The notes beneath the pieces are model-generated. The model was not told the origin of the DNA. It was given only the letters and a program-made list of their open reading frames with translations, and did not search any database. Positions 25,936-35,284 of a stretch of DNA of 64,000 bases are shown here, in pieces. The first letter of the stretch is position 1. Each line of letters opens with the position of its first letter. Location: contig NZ_BBJH01000029.1 in assembly GCF_000739775.1 (NCBI RefSeq), forward strand, positions 82,512 through 146,511. The letters are read 5' to 3'. The DNA comes from Paraburkholderia heleia NBRC 101817 (GTDB taxonomy: Bacteria > Pseudomonadota > Gammaproteobacteria > Burkholderiales > Burkholderiaceae). The position numbers and the translations under genes were made by a program.

Positions 25936-27108
25936 TCAGAAGCGGGCGCGCAACCCCACCGTGCCTACGACCTGATTGGCAGTCGTTGACGCGCCGCCCG
26001 CCGTGTTGATGAACGCCACGTAGTTGTGCCCCGTGGCGTGCTGGTACATCGCCTCGCCGTAGAGGTCGGTGCGCTTCGAAAGGCGGTACACGACCTGTGC
26101 GTCCACCTGGTTCCACTTCGGATCGGCGCCGAAGGTCGTCGTGTTGCTCACGTGGCCATCCGTGAAGGTGTAGGCGAGACCGAGGCTCCACGCCGGGTTC
26201 AGCTGATACTTCCCGTTCACTTCGTAGTTGTTGAAGCTCATGTCGCCGCGCTGCGAGCCGAACGAGCTGGTGCCCGTGTACTCGCTGCGCGTGAACACGA
26301 AGCCCGCCGTGGCCGGGCCGAACGTGTAGTTGATGCCGCCGCCGAACGAACGCAGACGGTCGGCGCCGAGCGCGAAGCCGCCCTTGCCGTTGGCCGTCGA
26401 CTCCGCGAGGTCCACCGCGCCGGGGCTGCTCGCCGTCGCGCCCTGGGTGCCGTTCAGCTGCAGATAACCGGCGGCGATGGCGAGCGGCCCGTTGGTGTAG
26501 CTTGCGCCGAAGCTGTAGGCGCGATTCACGGCGAAGTCGGTGTTGTTCGAGAACGCATAGAGCGCGCCGAACTTCAGGCCGCTATACGTGTTGCTCGTGA
26601 ACTTGACCGCGTTGTTCATGCGCAGCGAGTGGTTCAGGTTGTCGTTGTCGAACGGATGCGCGAAGCCCGTGTCGCCGAAGGTGCCCGCCGTGGCCGAAAG
26701 CGGCGCGACGAAGTCGACGAGCGAGTCGTACTGGCGGCCGAGCGTGAGCGAGCCGAACTGGTCGCTCGCGAGGCCCACGTAGGCCTGGCGGCCGAACATG
26801 CGGCCGTCCTGGCCGAGCTTGCCGTTCTGCACGTTGAAGCCGTTTTCGAGCACGAAGACCGCATGCAGGCCGCCGCCCAGGTCTTCGCTGCCGCGCACGC
26901 CGAAGCGGCTGCCGTTCACGTTGCCGCTCGTTGCCTGCCAGAGCGCGCCGGACGACTTGCCGCTCGCGACGTTGTTCGTGTACATGATGCCGGCGTCGAT
27001 CAGGCCGTAGAGCGTGACCGAGCTTTGCGCGTGGGCGGCGGGCGCGGCGAGCGTGCCGAGGGCGCCGATCACGGCGGCAGCGGTGGTGAGCGAGAAGGTG
27101 TTCTTCAT
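25936..27108 (-). CDS. Gram-negative porin (Burkholderia OmpC-like family)
   Basis: The 390-residue outer-membrane protein begins with a signal peptide (about 1-20, ending PAAHAQSS) and then SSVTLYGLIDAGIMYTNN, the standard first strand of betaproteobacterial trimeric porins. Further strands contain the NRFGVRGSEDLGGG-like block (SRFGVRGSEDLGGGLHAVFV). The last strand ends in phenylalanine (GLRARF), needed for outer-membrane assembly. The ATG at 27108 follows an AGGAA site. An upstream in-frame ATG at 27162 would precede the signal peptide and is rejected. It is divergent from the penicillin-binding protein gene. Confidence 0.95.
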   Translation of the reverse strand: MKNTFSLTTAAAVIGALGTLAAPAAHAQSSVTLYGLIDAGIMYTNNVASGKSSGALWQATSGNVNGSRFGVRGSEDLGGGLHAVFVLENGFNVQNGKLGQDGRMFGRQAYVGLASDQFGSLTLGRQYDSLVDFVAPLSATAGTFGDTGFAHPFDNDNLNHSLRMNNAVKFTSNTYSGLKFGALYAFSNNTDFAVNRAYSFGASYTNGPLAIAAGYLQLNGTQGATASSPGAVDLAESTANGKGGFALGADRLRSFGGGINYTFGPATAGFVFTRSEYTGTSSFGSQRGDMSFNNYEVNGKYQLNPAWSLGLAYTFTDGHVSNTTTFGADPKWNQVDAQVVYRLSKRTDLYGEAMYQHATGHNYVAFINTAGGASTTANQVVGTVGLRARF

Positions 27109-27264
27109 TCGGGGTTCCTGTAGCGTTGTTGTTTCACGGCTTGTGCAAAAGCGGGTTTGCAACAGCGAAAGGAGTGTAGGGAGTGAAAGGCGCGGGAAAA
27201 ACCGGCTGTGACTGGAGAGGATTCTTCCTCGATCTGGAAGGATGTTTTCATCTCCCTGTCATAA

Positions 27265-27300
27265 ATCGATTCAGGCATCGATTCAGGCATCGATTCGGGC
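27265..27300. repeat. Three tandem copies of a 12-bp repeat
   Basis: ATCGATTCAGGC occurs at 27265-27276 and 27277-27288, with a one-base variant ATCGATTCGGGC at 27289-27300. It sits in the spacer between the divergent porin and penicillin-binding protein genes, so it may be a multi-site binding region or a simple slippage product. Confidence 0.85.
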
Positions 27301-27388
27301 GACCGGGAGCGTTGCGCCCGGCGCGAAGCAGGAGCGGCCTTGCGAGTTTGGTACGATTCACGCTTTGCCAGCCGACCCTACCTGCCGC

Positions 27389-29959
27389 GTGAAGCGTTAC
27401 GTGCCGTTGATCCGCGATCGAATCGCGCTGTCGTTGTCCCGCCTGAAGCCCGCCGCAGCGCGGCTGGGCGGGTTTATTCGCCCGCTGGGGGCGCGTGCGC
27501 TCCATCATCTGCGGCATCCCACGCGGCGCGGCGTGCTCATGGCGATGGGCGCGTTGCCCGCGCTCGTCGTGCTCTACGTGCTCGTGCTGATTCCGTTCAC
27601 CCCGAGCATCGGCGACATCCGCAAGGCGCGGGTGGACGAACCGGCCCAGATTCTTTCCGCCGACGGCAAGGTGCTCGCCGAGTTCAAGCCCTCGAACCGC
27701 GAATGGGTGCCGCTCGCGCAGATCTCGCCGCACATGGTCGATGCGCTGATTTCCACCGAGGATCACCGCTTCTACGAGCACCACGGCATCGACTTCAAGC
27801 GCACGGCGGGCGCGGCGCTGCACACGTTCTCGGGTGAGCGCCAGGGCGGCTCGACCATTACGCAGCAACTCGCGCGCAATCTCTATCCCGATGAAATCGG
27901 CCGCGCGCCCACGCTCACGCGCAAGATCAAGGAAGCAATCACGGCGTTCAAGATCGAGGCGGTGTACAGCAAGCAGCAGATTCTCGAGACCTATCTGAAC
28001 ACGGTGCCGTTCCTCTACAACGCCTACGGCATCGAGATGGCGGCGCGCACTTACTTCGGCGTTTCGGCGGATCAGCTCGACATCCTGCAAGCCGCGACGC
28101 TCACCGGCATGCTCAAGGGCAATGCCTATTACAACCCCGTGATCAATCCCGAGCGCGCGCTCGCGCGGCGCAACACCGTGCTCGGCCAGATGGTGAAGTA
28201 CGGCAAGCTCAGCGAGGCGCAGTACGCCACGCTATCGAAGAAGCCGCTGCGCCTCGACTTCGAGCGCCAGACCGAGCCGCCCGGCCCCGCGCCGCACTTC
28301 GCGCTGCAACTGCGCAAGTGGCTGATTGCGTGGGCCGACCGCAACGACTACAACATCTATTCGGATGGCCTCGTGGTGCGCACCACGATCGATTCGCGCC
28401 TCCAGCAGATGGCAAGCGCCGCGCTGCGCCAGCACACGAACCAGCTCCAGGGCATCGCCAACGGTGCATGGAGCGGACGCAACGGCTGTGTGGCCGGCAA
28501 CGACCTGTTCGCGACCTTCATGCGCGAAACGCAGGACTACAAGAGCGCACGCGACGCAGGCGCGACCGACGCCGACGCGCTCAAGCAGCTCGCCGGCGAC
28601 CGCGCCTTCATGCGCAACCTCTGCAAGAGCAAGACCGCGGTGGAGGCGGGCTTCCTTGCCATCGACCCGCGCAACGGGCAGATCAAGGCGTGGGTGGGCA
28701 GCCGAGACTTCACCGAGGAACCGTTCGACCACGTGCAGCAGGCGCGCCGTCAGCCGGGCTCGACGTTCAAGCCGTTCGTGTACGGCGCGGCCTACGCGGC
28801 CGGCGCGAAGCCGGGCGACACGTTCATCGACCAGCCCGTGGAGATCCCGCTGGCGGGCGGCGAAATCTGGAAGCCGACCGACGACGTGCCGCCGAGCAAT
28901 CGCCCGATGACATTGCGCGACGCGATCGCGTTCTCGCGCAACCGCATCACCGCGCAACTCATGCAGACGGTAGGCCCGGACAAGGTCGCCCGGCTCGCGC
29001 GCGCGATGGGCGTGCGCGACAGCCAGCTCGACCCGGTGCCGTCGCTCGCGCTCGGCACGAGTCCGGTCACCTTGAAGGAGATGGTCTCCGCCTACAGCAC
29101 CATCGCGAACGACGGCGAGTATCTCGAACCGCGCATGGTCACGAGTATCGAGGACCACAAGGGCAACGTGCTCGCGCAGTTCGGGAGCGCTTCGCCCGAG
29201 CGGGCGCTTTCGGCGGAGGCGGACCGCACGCTGCTCGACACGATGCGCGACGTCGTGAACCGCGGCACGGGCTCCGCCATCCGCACGCGCTTCGGCATTC
29301 GCGGCGACGTGGCGGGCAAGACCGGCACGACCCAGGGCAACACGGACGGCTGGTTCATCCTGATGGACCCGCAACTCGTGGCGGGCGCGTGGGTGGGCTT
29401 CGACGACGGCCGCGTGACGCTCGACGACTACTGGGGGCAGGGTGCGCGCAGCGCGCTGCCGATCGTCGGCGACTTCTTCCAGCGCGCGCTGCGCTCGCGC
29501 CTCGTCGATCCGCGTGCGCGCTTCGACACCGAAGTGACGCCGGGTGCGTTCGAAACCTTCCGCGAGAAGCTGCGCGCGTGGATGGACCAGCTATTCGGCA
29601 AGCACGAAGCGCCGCCACCGGCGTCGCCGGTGCGGCATGCGCCGCCGCCACGCGTGAGTGCCCCGGCACCTGCGTCTGTGCCTGCAGCGGCTTCGGAGGC
29701 TGGGGCATCGGCGCTTTCTGAGGCATCGGCGCCTTCTGCCGCTTCGGCGGCGGCCGCGGAAGCGGCCGCGCGCGCGATCATGGGTCTGCCGCCGATCATC
29801 GGGCCGTCCAGCGCGCCACCGGCGCCTGCCCCGCAGCCCTCGTATCCGGCACAGGCGCCGGCGCTTGCGCCGACCCCGACGCCCGACGAGGCGGACCCTG
29901 GCACGCCGGGTGCGAGCGCGAGCTACACGCCGCCGGTGGCGCAGCCGCAGGGACAATGA
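27389..29959 (+). CDS. Class A penicillin-binding protein (PBP1A-like)
   Basis: This bifunctional peptidoglycan synthase has a cytoplasmic N-terminus and a membrane anchor (about 52-73). A family-51 glycosyltransferase domain follows with TEDHRFYEHHG and GGSTITQQLARN, then a transpeptidase with catalytic GSTFKPF (SxxK), SRN and KTGTT. The last roughly 110 residues are a Pro/Ala/Ser-rich tail of unknown role. The GTG at 27389 is a plausible start, although no clear ribosome-binding site is seen. The frame is open to 27242 through the tandem repeats, which look non-coding. It acts at the periplasmic face of the inner membrane. Confidence 0.92.
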   Translation: MKRYVPLIRDRIALSLSRLKPAAARLGGFIRPLGARALHHLRHPTRRGVLMAMGALPALVVLYVLVLIPFTPSIGDIRKARVDEPAQILSADGKVLAEFKPSNREWVPLAQISPHMVDALISTEDHRFYEHHGIDFKRTAGAALHTFSGERQGGSTITQQLARNLYPDEIGRAPTLTRKIKEAITAFKIEAVYSKQQILETYLNTVPFLYNAYGIEMAARTYFGVSADQLDILQAATLTGMLKGNAYYNPVINPERALARRNTVLGQMVKYGKLSEAQYATLSKKPLRLDFERQTEPPGPAPHFALQLRKWLIAWADRNDYNIYSDGLVVRTTIDSRLQQMASAALRQHTNQLQGIANGAWSGRNGCVAGNDLFATFMRETQDYKSARDAGATDADALKQLAGDRAFMRNLCKSKTAVEAGFLAIDPRNGQIKAWVGSRDFTEEPFDHVQQARRQPGSTFKPFVYGAAYAAGAKPGDTFIDQPVEIPLAGGEIWKPTDDVPPSNRPMTLRDAIAFSRNRITAQLMQTVGPDKVARLARAMGVRDSQLDPVPSLALGTSPVTLKEMVSAYSTIANDGEYLEPRMVTSIEDHKGNVLAQFGSASPERALSAEADRTLLDTMRDVVNRGTGSAIRTRFGIRGDVAGKTGTTQGNTDGWFILMDPQLVAGAWVGFDDGRVTLDDYWGQGARSALPIVGDFFQRALRSRLVDPRARFDTEVTPGAFETFREKLRAWMDQLFGKHEAPPPASPVRHAPPPRVSAPAPASVPAAASEAGASALSEASAPSAASAAAAEAAARAIMGLPPIIGPSSAPPAPAPQPSYPAQAPALAPTPTPDEADPGTPGASASYTPPVAQPQGQ

Positions 29960-29980
29960 GCGCGGTCTCGCACGGCCGGC

Positions 29981-30402
29981 TCAGCGGGTCGCGCGCGCTT
30001 CTCCCGTGCCCGTAGCGACGGGGCGCGCCGCGTGGCGCTCGCGCAGGTGGGCGAGCAACGCCCGGCGTACCGGCGCGTCGTAGTAGCGATTGGCGGCCCA
30101 CGCAAGCAGCACGACGCCCGGCACGAGCACCGCGGCGATGAGCCGGGACGGATGGCTCAGCGTGTGAGCGCGCGACACGAGGTCCTGCACGATGAATCCG
30201 AGCGGCACATGAAGCACATAGATGCCGTACTCCCAATGACAAAGCCGCTCATGACGAAAAAGAGATCGATCGCCAGATGGCCGTGCTCGATGTCACGCAC
30301 GTGGCACAGCATGGGAAAGTGTACGAAGACGACCAGCAGCGCAGCAGCGCCGCGCAGGCCATCCAGCGTGGCGTATCTCGAACCCGGCTGGGTACCCTGC
30401 AT
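29981..30402 (-). pseudogene. Acyltransferase-3 (OafA-like) gene with a large internal deletion
   Basis: The 5' part encodes MQGTQPGSRYATLDGLRG, then AAALLVVFVHFP and DLFFVMSGFVI, the unmistakable N-terminus of an acyltransferase-3 membrane O-acyltransferase. It has a good AGGGGA site and an ATG at 30402. After about 54 residues the sequence jumps, in a shifted frame near 30230-30240, to EYGIYVLHVPLGF and the C-terminal end of the same family. The intact protein is about 350-400 residues, so roughly two thirds is missing. The gene should be non-functional. It converges with the PBP gene. Confidence 0.82.
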
Positions 30403-30537
30403 GACTCGTTCCCCTTGCGATTTTCTTGTTGCTTGCGCCCGCAAGGGTATCTGCCCTTGGGGTAGGGGTGTGTTCGCTAACGAGCATATCCAGGGAGCAA
30501 ACCGGGCTCCACGATTTCCGCCGAAGCCTGCGCGTCG

Positions 30538-32544
30538 TTACTCGCGAACCTTGAACACGGAAACCAGCTCGGCGAGCGCAGCCGCATGGTCGTTGAGCGC
30601 GGCGGCGGCGCGCTCCGCATCGCCCACGAGCGCGGCGTTCTGCTGCGTCGCCGCGCCGATCTGCGAAACCGCGATATTTACCTGCTCGATGCCGCCCGAT
30701 TGCTCGCGCGAGGCCACGCTGATCTCGCCGATGATCGAGCGCACTTCATCGACGCGCGCGACGATGCCGCGCATGGTCGTGCTCGCTTCGCCGGCGATCC
30801 GGTAGCCCGTCTCGACCGTCGTCGACGATTCGGTGATCAGCGCCGAGATTTCCTTCGCGGCCGCCGCGCTGCGCTGCGCGAGCGCGCGCACTTCGCTCGC
30901 GACTACCGCGAAGCCCTTGCCGTGCTCGCCCGCGCGCGCCGCTTCGACGGCGGCGTTGAGCGCGAGGATGTTGGTCTGGAACGCGATGCCGTCGATCACG
31001 CCCGTAATCTCGGCGATCTTCTGCGACGCGCGGCTGATGTCGTTCATCGTTTCGACGACGCGGCTCACGGCGCGCCCGCCGTCGAGCGCGGCTTGCGCAG
31101 CGCTGGTCACCACGGTGTTGGCGCGCGTCGCGTGGTCGGCGTTCTGCTGCACGGTGGACGTGAGTTCCTCCATGCTCGCCGCCGTCTCCTCCAGGCTGCT
31201 CGCCTGGCTCGCGATGCGCGAAGCGATCTCGCCGCTGCCCTGCGCGATGCGCGAGGTGTCCTCGCTCATTTGCGCCGTGGCGCTGCGTACCTGCGCGACG
31301 ATCTGCGCGAGGCCCACGCCGATGCCGTCGATCGCGCGCGTGAGGCGGCCGATCTCGTCGGCGCCCGCCGTGTCCTGCGCGTGCGCGGCGTCGCCATTGC
31401 CGATGCCGTTGCGGCTGCGGTTGCCGATGCGCACCGTGAGGTCGCCCGCGGCGAGCTGGCCGGCGGCAAGCGCTGCGGCGTCGAGCGGCCGGCTCACGAG
31501 GCGGCGCGCCGCGTAGATCGAAAGCGCCGCGAAGAGCGCGACCAGCACGAGGCCGATGGCCGCGAAGCGGTCGCGCGTGGCGTTCACGTCGGCCATGATC
31601 TCGTCGCGCACGGCGACGCCGCCCACGAGCCATTGCCACTGCGGCACGCTCATGAACGAGACGAACTTCGCCCGCGCGTCGCCCTCGCCGCGCGTCGAGT
31701 CGGCGGAGGTGTAGTCGAGCGTGCCTTCGCGCGCTTCGAGCATGCGCGACCAGGGCGCGTCGGCGTCGTCGTAGTGTTTGCCGACGGCGCCCGGGTGCAC
31801 GAGGAAGGTGCCGCGCGCCGGACCGTTCGAAGCGTCCATCACGAAGTAATAACCACTCTCGCCGATCTTGAGCCTGGCGATCTCGCTTTTGAGCGCATCG
31901 ATCTGCGCACCCACGTCCACGCCGACGAAGAGCGCGCCGATCACGTGGCCGCTCGCATCGAGAATCGGCTTGTATTGCGTGATGTATTGCTTGCCGAACA
32001 ACTGGGCGAGGCCGGTATAGGTGCGATTGGCCATCACCGGGCCATACGCGGGGCCCTTGCGGTCGAGCAGCGTGCCGATCGCGCGCGAGCCGTCCTGCTT
32101 CTTGAGCGAGGTGGTCACGCGCACGAAGTCGTCGCCGCTGCGCGCGAAAACGGTGGCGATTTCGCCGCTGCGCGCGAGAAACTGGTCCGGAATCGTAAAG
32201 TCCAGGTTCAGCACGTGGTCGCCGGACTTGAAGACCGGCGTGGCCTGGCCGCCAATGTCGACCGTCTGCGTGGGGTCGAGCGCGAAGGCGCCGGGCAGGA
32301 AGCTCTCGAAGAGCTGCATGGCGCGGTCGACTTCGGCTTCGAGCGCGCCGTTGATAAGCGAGATCGACGAAGCGACCGACTGGTCCTTTTCGGCAATGCG
32401 CATGCGTACCTGGTCGCCGGCCTGCGTTGCCGCCGAACGCGTGATCGCCCATGTGAAGGCTGCAAAGATGGCTGCGACTAGCACGCACGATAGCAAGGCG
32501 AGGCGCACGCCGACGCTCGCGCGGCTTGATAAGCGTGAAAGCAT
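30538..32544 (-). CDS. Methyl-accepting chemotaxis protein with Cache-type sensor
   Basis: The 668-residue chemoreceptor has a first membrane segment (about 14-36) and a large periplasmic sensor (to about 335). The sensor contains PILDASGHVIGALFVGVDV and GESGYYFVMD, typical of Cache3/Cache2-type ligand domains. A second membrane segment, HAMP and the signalling domain follow, with tip IDGIAFQTNILALNAAVEAA. Proteins of this architecture sense small organic acids or amino acids. It ends VSVFKVRE, without a CheR-docking pentapeptide. A candidate palindromic operator lies about 100 bases upstream. Confidence 0.93.
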   Translation of the reverse strand: MLSRLSSRASVGVRLALLSCVLVAAIFAAFTWAITRSAATQAGDQVRMRIAEKDQSVASSISLINGALEAEVDRAMQLFESFLPGAFALDPTQTVDIGGQATPVFKSGDHVLNLDFTIPDQFLARSGEIATVFARSGDDFVRVTTSLKKQDGSRAIGTLLDRKGPAYGPVMANRTYTGLAQLFGKQYITQYKPILDASGHVIGALFVGVDVGAQIDALKSEIARLKIGESGYYFVMDASNGPARGTFLVHPGAVGKHYDDADAPWSRMLEAREGTLDYTSADSTRGEGDARAKFVSFMSVPQWQWLVGGVAVRDEIMADVNATRDRFAAIGLVLVALFAALSIYAARRLVSRPLDAAALAAGQLAAGDLTVRIGNRSRNGIGNGDAAHAQDTAGADEIGRLTRAIDGIGVGLAQIVAQVRSATAQMSEDTSRIAQGSGEIASRIASQASSLEETAASMEELTSTVQQNADHATRANTVVTSAAQAALDGGRAVSRVVETMNDISRASQKIAEITGVIDGIAFQTNILALNAAVEAARAGEHGKGFAVVASEVRALAQRSAAAAKEISALITESSTTVETGYRIAGEASTTMRGIVARVDEVRSIIGEISVASREQSGGIEQVNIAVSQIGAATQQNAALVGDAERAAAALNDHAAALAELVSVFKVRE

Positions 32545-32649
32545 GGATCCGGTTCCGGAATAGAGCGTGTCAAGAAGGAGCCTGCGCCTTCAAGGCGCTG
32601 GTATGACGCATTACGGCGCGCGCGAGGGATCCTTTAGGGGTAGGACCGA

Positions 32650-32675
32650 AAAACCTTACAAACATGTAAAGTTTT
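32650..32675. promoter_or_regulatory. 26-bp imperfect dyad between copA-type and chemoreceptor genes
   Basis: AAAAC.TTACA, a four-base centre, then TGTAA.GTTTT forms a dyad with one mismatched position per arm. It is AT-rich in an otherwise GC-rich region and lies about 105 bases upstream of the chemoreceptor start, a suitable place for an operator. The binding factor is unknown. Confidence 0.5.
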
Positions 32676-32746
32676 CCGATCGGTCACGCGATTTGCTGTA
32701 CAGACTGTGGGATGTTTCGGATCCCGGAATAATATCGATATAAGGA

Positions 32747-32770
32747 GAAAAGGGCGCACGAAGCGCCCTT
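32747..32770 (-). terminator. Terminator of the copper ATPase gene
   Basis: AAGGGCGC/GCGCCCTT forms an 8-bp stem with a five-base loop, followed on the minus strand by TTTTC. It is 43 bases past the stop of the ATPase gene. Confidence 0.75.
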
Positions 32771-32812
32771 GCGTTATGTTTCGCGCGATACGTCGCGCCG
32801 TGAAATTCTGCG

Positions 32813-35284
32813 CTAGCGGCGGGCCCGCCACGTTCTGAGCAAGAGCGCGTTGGTCACGACGCTCACGCTGGAAAACGCCATGGCCGCGCCCGCGAGCATG
32901 GGGTTGAGCAGGCCGAAGGCGGCGAGCGGAATCCCGATCAGGTTGTAGACGAACGCCCAGAACAGGTTCTGCTGGATCTTGCGCCACGTGCGCCGCGAAA
33001 TATCGATTGCGGCGGCAACGAGCGCCGGGTCGCCGCGCATGAGCGTGATGCCTGCCGCGTGCATGGCCACGTCGGTGCCCGTCGCCATGGCGATGCCGAT
33101 GTCGGCGGCGGCGAGCGCCGGCGCGTCGTTGATGCCGTCGCCGACCATCGCGACGATGCCGCCGCTCTTGATCTTGAGGTCGCGGATCGTGCGCGCCTTG
33201 TCGTCGGGCAGCACCTGCGCGTGAACTTCGCCGATGCCGAGCTGCGCGGCGACGGCCGCCGCGCTGCCTGCGTTGTCGCCGGTCACGAGCACGCTGCGGA
33301 TGCCCATTGCCTCGAGGCTCGCGATGGCTTCGCGCGCCGTGGGCTTCACGGTGTCGCCGAAAGCGAGCAGGGCGAGGACGCCGCCGTGCGGCTCGAATAG
33401 CCACGACACCGTATTGCCCGCCGCTTCGAGCGAACGCGCGCGGGCCGCGAGCGCGGGCGGCACGGCGAGCGCCAGTTCGTCGAGCCAGCGGCCGCTGCCG
33501 ATGGCGAGGCGCCGGCCGTTCACTTCGGCCTCCACGCCGCGCCCGGGCACCGCGCGCGCATGGGCGGCGCCGGCCGGAACGCCTGACGCCTGGGCGTGTG
33601 CCTCGTACGCCTGCACCACGGCCTTCGCGAGCGGGTGATCGCTTTGCCGCTGCAAGGCGGCGGCGAGCGCGAGCGTCTCGCCGCGTTCGAGTCCCTCGGC
33701 CGCATCGAACGCGGTGAGCGAGGGCTGGCCGAGCGTGAGCGTGCCGGTCTTGTCGAAGGCGACCACGCTCACGTTGTGGGCGGTCTCCAATGCTTCGGCG
33801 TCCTTGATGAGCACGCCGTGGCGCGCGGCCACGCCGGTCCCGGCCATGATCGCGGCAGGCGTGGCGAGGCCGAGCGCGCACGGGCAGGCGATCACCAGCA
33901 CGGCCACGGCGTTGAGGATCGCCGTTTCGGCGCTCGCGCCCGCGAACAGCCAGCCGCCCAGCGTGATGGCCGCAATCACGAGAATCGCGGGGACGAACAC
34001 GGCGCTCACGCGGTCGACGAGACGCTGGATCGGCGCCTTTTCGGCCTGCGCGCTTTCCACGAGGCGAATGATGCGTGCGAGCGTGGTTTCCGCGCCGATG
34101 GCCGTGGTGCGCAGGAGAATCGCGCCTTCGCCGTTGATCGAGCCGGCGGTGACGGGATCGTCGGGCGCTTTCGGCACCGGCAGGCTTTCGCCCGTGATGA
34201 GCGATTCGTCGATGTGGCTGCGGCCTTCGAGCACAACGCCGTCCACGGGCAGGCGCTCGCCGGGACGCACGACCACCACGGCGCCCACGCGAACCTGGGC
34301 GAGCGGGACTTCGCGCTCCTCTGCGTTGGCGCCATTTGCGCCCTCGACGCGGATGCGCGCGCGATCGGGCCGCAGCGCGTTGAGGGCGCGGATCGCGTCG
34401 GTGGTCTGGCGCTTCGCGCGCGCTTCGAGCCACTTGCCGAAGCGCACGAGCGTGATGACGACCGCCGAAGCCTCGAAATACAGATGAGCCATGTCGCCCG
34501 GGTGCGCGAGCATCGAATAGACGCTCACGCCATACGCGGCCGAGGTGCCGAGCGCGACCAGCAGATCCATGTTGCCCGCGCCCGCGCGCACGGCCTTCCA
34601 GGCGGCGCGATAGAAGCGCGCGCCGAACACGAACTGCACGACGCTCGCCAGCGCCAGCTGCGCCGCGGCGGGCAGCATCCAGTCGAGACCGAGCCAGTGG
34701 CCGAACATCGGCAGCACGAGCGGGACCGTGAGCACGGCCGAAACCAGCACGGCGCGCCATTCGCGGCGTGCCTCGTCGCTGGCGGCGGCGCGCTTCGCCG
34801 GGGCAGCGGCGTCTTCGTCGGCGGCGAGCGGCGTGGCTTCATAGCCGGCCTTCTTGACGGCGGCGACGAGCCGGTCCTGCAATTCGCCCGTGAGCGGCGC
34901 GCGCGTGTTGACGGTGGCCTGCTCGGTGGCGAGGTTCACGCTCACGCCGGCCACGCCGGGCACGCGCGCGAGTGCCTTCTCGACGCGGTTCGCGCACGAA
35001 GCGCAGGTCATCCCGCCGATGGCGAACGTGGCGGTTTCCGTGGCGACGGGCACGGCTTCATAGCCGGCCTTTTCGACGGCGGCGACGAGGGCGCCGGGCG
35101 CGACGCCGCCGCTGGCCTCCACGGTCGCCTTTTCCGTGGCGAGGTTGACCGAGGCGCGCGTAACGCCCGGCACCTTGGCAAGCGCTTTCTCGACGCGCAT
35201 GGCGCACGAGGCGCACGTCATGCCGTGGATCTCGAATTCGGCCACGGCGGTATCGGTGCGCTCTGCTACGAGGGGTTCATTCAT
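32813..35284 (-). CDS. copA: Copper-exporting P1B-type ATPase
   Basis: The 823-residue inner-membrane pump expels Cu(I) to the periplasm at the cost of ATP. It has two N-terminal heavy-metal-associated domains, each with GMTCASC (near residues 20 and 90). Eight membrane segments follow with the CPC motif in CPCALGLATP, the phosphorylation site DKTGTLT, SDHP, and the hinge GDGINDAPALAAADIGIAM. The Cu(I)-type residues YN and SSVSV occur in the last two membrane helices. The two metal-binding domains are near-duplicates. A MerR/CueR-type promoter lies directly upstream, so copper induction is expected, but no cueR gene is adjacent. Confidence 0.95.
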   Translation of the reverse strand: MNEPLVAERTDTAVAEFEIHGMTCASCAMRVEKALAKVPGVTRASVNLATEKATVEASGGVAPGALVAAVEKAGYEAVPVATETATFAIGGMTCASCANRVEKALARVPGVAGVSVNLATEQATVNTRAPLTGELQDRLVAAVKKAGYEATPLAADEDAAAPAKRAAASDEARREWRAVLVSAVLTVPLVLPMFGHWLGLDWMLPAAAQLALASVVQFVFGARFYRAAWKAVRAGAGNMDLLVALGTSAAYGVSVYSMLAHPGDMAHLYFEASAVVITLVRFGKWLEARAKRQTTDAIRALNALRPDRARIRVEGANGANAEEREVPLAQVRVGAVVVVRPGERLPVDGVVLEGRSHIDESLITGESLPVPKAPDDPVTAGSINGEGAILLRTTAIGAETTLARIIRLVESAQAEKAPIQRLVDRVSAVFVPAILVIAAITLGGWLFAGASAETAILNAVAVLVIACPCALGLATPAAIMAGTGVAARHGVLIKDAEALETAHNVSVVAFDKTGTLTLGQPSLTAFDAAEGLERGETLALAAALQRQSDHPLAKAVVQAYEAHAQASGVPAGAAHARAVPGRGVEAEVNGRRLAIGSGRWLDELALAVPPALAARARSLEAAGNTVSWLFEPHGGVLALLAFGDTVKPTAREAIASLEAMGIRSVLVTGDNAGSAAAVAAQLGIGEVHAQVLPDDKARTIRDLKIKSGGIVAMVGDGINDAPALAAADIGIAMATGTDVAMHAAGITLMRGDPALVAAAIDISRRTWRKIQQNLFWAFVYNLIGIPLAAFGLLNPMLAGAAMAFSSVSVVTNALLLRTWRARR

